From: Actinomycetes bacterium
GTDB taxonomy: Bacteria > Actinomycetota > Actinomycetes > Actinomycetales > Dermatophilaceae
Assembly: GCA_023451855.1 (NCBI GenBank)
Contig: JAEXXY010000490.1
Coordinates: 1 to 7,225, forward strand
Length of the DNA: 7,225 nucleotides
Direction: 5' to 3'
Shown here: one piece after another, positions 5,575 through 7,225 of the stretch
Layout of the letters: each line of letters starts with the position of its first letter
Numbering within the stretch: the stretch's first letter is position 1
Notes under the pieces: generated by a model
Databases searched by the model: none
What the model was told of the DNA's origin: nothing
The model's input: the letters and a program-made list of their open reading frames with translations, nothing else
Program-made: the position numbers and the translations under genes

Positions 5575-5829
5575 ATGGCGAGTGCGCAGTTCGAGCAGGC
5601 GGTCGAGGCGGTCAAGGGCCTGACGACCGACCCCGGCAACGACGTCAAGCTGACGCTCTACGGCCTGTTCAAGCAGGTCACCGAGGGCGATGTGAGCGGC
5701 TCCCGGCCCGGGATGATGAACCCCGTCGGCCGGGCGAAGTACGACGCGTGGGCGAAGCTGTCCGGCACGTCTCCCGAGGCCGCCGAGGAGCAGTACGTCG
5801 CGATCGTCCGCGACCTCACCTCCGCCTGA
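5575..5829 (+). CDS. Acyl-CoA-binding protein (ACBP family)
   Basis: An 84-residue cytosolic four-helix protein that binds long-chain acyl-CoA esters, acting as carrier and buffer for fatty-acid metabolism. The ACBP signature is clear: LYGLFKQVTEGDVSGSRPGM, then KYDAWAKLSGTS, then QYV near the end. The four ligand-contact residues of bovine ACBP (Tyr28, Lys32, Lys54, Tyr73) are all present, offset by one (Tyr29, Lys33, Lys55, Tyr74), so ligand binding should be intact. GGAGGAG at 5563-5569 is 5 bases before the ATG, the best ribosome-binding site in the window. It lies downstream of the clpP2 terminator with about 50 bases for its own promoter, and is followed by a palindromic hairpin. ACBPs are mainly eukaryotic; bacterial copies are scattered and often attributed to horizontal transfer. 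Codon use here matches the neighbours. Confidence 0.92.
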   Translation: MASAQFEQAVEAVKGLTTDPGNDVKLTLYGLFKQVTEGDVSGSRPGMMNPVGRAKYDAWAKLSGTSPEAAEEQYVAIVRDLTSA

Positions 5830-5844
5830 CGAGCCCCACCTCGA

Positions 5845-6148
5845 GGGCGACAAGCCACCATGTGGCGCGTTGTCGCGTCCGGCCCGCGTCCGACGGCCCG
5901 ACAACCGACCTGGTGGCGTCGTCAGGCGGGGACGGCCAGGTCTGTGGCGACGGTGTGCCGGAATGGCCCGATGCTCGCGCAGGGGAGACGTCCGCCGAGC
6001 CTCCATCCACACCCTCGTCAGGGCGCCACGTGGCCGCTTGTCGCGGTCGGAGGGCGTGGCGGGCCACATCAGGACGCCATGTGGCGGCTTGTCGTGGTGG
6101 ACTGGCCAGCCGTGGCGCGGCATCGCGCCACGTGGCCCCTTGTTGTGA
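5845..6148. repeat. Array of five ~25-bp palindromic repeats phased at 51 bp
   Basis: Five copies share a consensus of roughly GRCGCCAYRTGGYSGCTTGTCG. Two are on the minus strand (5869-5845 and 5920-5896) and three on the plus strand (6022-6046, 6073-6097, 6124-6148). Within each group the copies begin exactly 51 bp apart. The two groups face each other across about 100 bases, which may hold one decayed minus-strand copy (around 5950-5968). The core is the palindrome GCCACGTGGC or a variant, followed by SCTTGTCG. The 26-bp spacers are not alike. The stretch between ACBP and the next candidate gene (5830-6147) contains nothing else I can support. I do not recognise the family. Confidence 0.75.
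5847..5876. terminator. Palindromic hairpin after the ACBP gene (first array copy)
   Basis: GCGACAA-GCCAC-CAT-GTGGC-GCG-TTGTCGC folds into a 12-bp stem with a 3-base bulge and 3-base loop, 17 bases after the ACBP stop. It is also the first array copy and matches the repeat consensus on both strands. It could end the ACBP transcript, be a protein-binding palindrome, or both. Confidence 0.5.
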
Positions 6149-6375
6149 TGGCGGCCGGGCCGGGGCACGCCCCTGCGGAAGGCCAGACTGCGACGGCGCT
6201 GCCCGGATACGCGCCGATCGACCTCGGCTCGGGGTGGGGTCCGGCTGCCGTTGTGACCGCCCTCATGGGCGCCGCGCTGGCTCTCGCGCTGCTCCTCGCA
6301 GCCGTCGTCGTCCTGCGCCGGGCGCGCGTCGAGGCCCGGGCCCGACGCGTCGAGACGGGCCGCTCGACCCGCTGA
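6148..6375 (+). CDS. Candidate small single-pass membrane protein
   Basis: A 75-residue ORF from the ATG at 6148. The N-terminal 30 residues are polar and Gly/Ala/Pro-rich. One long hydrophobic segment follows (about residues 34-55, rich in Ala, Leu and Val), then an Arg-rich tail (LRRARVEARARR), giving a predicted N-out/C-in orientation. Third codon positions are mostly G or C, as in the window's real genes, which supports coding. No Shine-Dalgarno sequence is visible and the ATG overlaps the end of the last array repeat, so the start is unsure; the frame is open upstream to 5860. I know no family for it. Alternatives are a longer protein with 17-residue repeats read through the array, or no gene at all. 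Confidence 0.45.
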   Translation: MAAGPGHAPAEGQTATALPGYAPIDLGSGWGPAAVVTALMGAALALALLLAAVVVLRRARVEARARRVETGRSTR

Positions 6376-6394
6376 CCTGCGTCGATTCGGCTGG

Positions 6395-6451
6395 AACGCC
6401 GTTCAACTGACACCGGCGTCGTTTGTCAGCCATCAGCGGACAAACGGCGTT
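6395..6451. promoter_or_regulatory. Nested inverted repeats upstream of clpX
   Basis: Three interlocking inverted repeats: AACGCCGTT (6395-6403) with AACGGCGTT (6443-6451); CTGACA (6407-6412) with TGTCAG (6424-6429), 11 bases apart; and CGTTTGTC (6420-6427) with GACAAACG (6439-6446), also 11 bases apart. They occupy the gap between the candidate small ORF and the clpX promoter region. They could be operator half-sites or alternative hairpins. They match neither CIRCE, HAIR nor the ClgR motif. Confidence 0.5.
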
Positions 6452-6479
6452 GCGCGAGCGGGGGCGCCCCCCGCCGTCG

Positions 6480-6487
6480 TCTAATAG
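6480..6487 (+). promoter_or_regulatory. Possible -10 region of clpX
   Basis: TCTAATAG is an AT-rich island in very GC-rich DNA about 73 bases before the clpX start. It resembles a -10 imperfectly, and no good -35 is present at the normal distance (TTGCGC at 6450 is too far). Confidence 0.3.
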
Positions 6488-6559
6488 AGGCGACCCCGCG
6501 GGGAGTGGGGACGCTCGGGCGCATCCGGCACCCGAGGTCGAGCGACCAGGAGCGAATCG

Positions 6560-7225
<666 letters not shown>

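Noticed and set aside
5845..6148. CRISPR array (25-bp repeats, 26-bp spacers)
   Set aside because: Copies are imperfect, occur in both orientations, have a palindromic core, and no cas gene or leader is present.
4570..6168. Long minus-strand ORF (532 codons) covering clpP2 and ACBP
   Set aside because: It is antisense to well-recognised clpP1, clpP2 and ACBP genes; open antisense frames are expected where stops are rare in GC-rich DNA.
6394..6404. LexA (SOS) box GAAC...GTTC upstream of clpX
   Set aside because: The spacer is 3 bases, not the 4 expected for the actinobacterial SOS box, and flanking bases do not fit.
4740..6410. Long plus-strand ORF (556 codons) in another frame
   Set aside because: Overlaps clpP2 and ACBP out of frame; its translation is Arg/Pro-rich and shows no domain.

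Overview
The window is chromosomal DNA from a high-GC Gram-positive bacterium (Actinomycetota). Evidence is the strongly GC-biased third codon positions, frequent GTG starts, leaderless-looking gene starts, and the gene order tig - clpP1 - clpP2 - clpX with two ClpP paralogues of the mycobacterial ClpP1/ClpP2 type. The overall look fits the Intrasporangiaceae/Micrococcales, but that placement is an impression, not a measurement.

Left part (1-2050): the 3' portion of trmB (tRNA m7G46 methyltransferase) runs into a strong two-way hairpin shared with a convergent tRNA-Pro(TGG). Across a short intergenic region with a 17-bp palindrome lies the divergent tRNA-Gly(TCC), then a small, probably leaderless DUF2087 gene. 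A convergent gene encodes a four-helix membrane protein of unknown function. The theme is tRNA genes and tRNA modification beside two unknowns.

Middle (2050-5530): the protein-quality-control locus. Trigger factor (ribosome-bound chaperone) is followed by its own terminator, then a small acidic disordered ORF with its terminator. After a well-formed ClgR-type operator comes the clpP1-clpP2 operon, which ends in a 16-bp perfect-stem terminator. ClpP1 and ClpP2 form the mixed proteolytic chamber; ClpX, starting at 6560, is the unfoldase that feeds it. Tig handles nascent chains and ClpXP removes failed or tagged ones.

Right part (5530-7225): an acyl-CoA-binding protein gene, uncommon in bacteria, sits between clpP2 and clpX. 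Behind it is an unusual non-coding stretch carrying five copies of a ~25-bp palindromic motif, set at exactly 51-bp intervals in two oppositely oriented groups (two copies, then three). A candidate one-helix membrane peptide follows, then a nested set of inverted repeats upstream of clpX. clpX is cut off by the window edge after 222 codons.

The parts that standard gene calls do not explain are the 51-bp-phased palindrome array (5845-6148), the nested inverted repeats before clpX (6395-6451), and a 21-bp exact inverted repeat bracketing clpP1-clpP2. No mobile element, CRISPR array or phage gene is visible.
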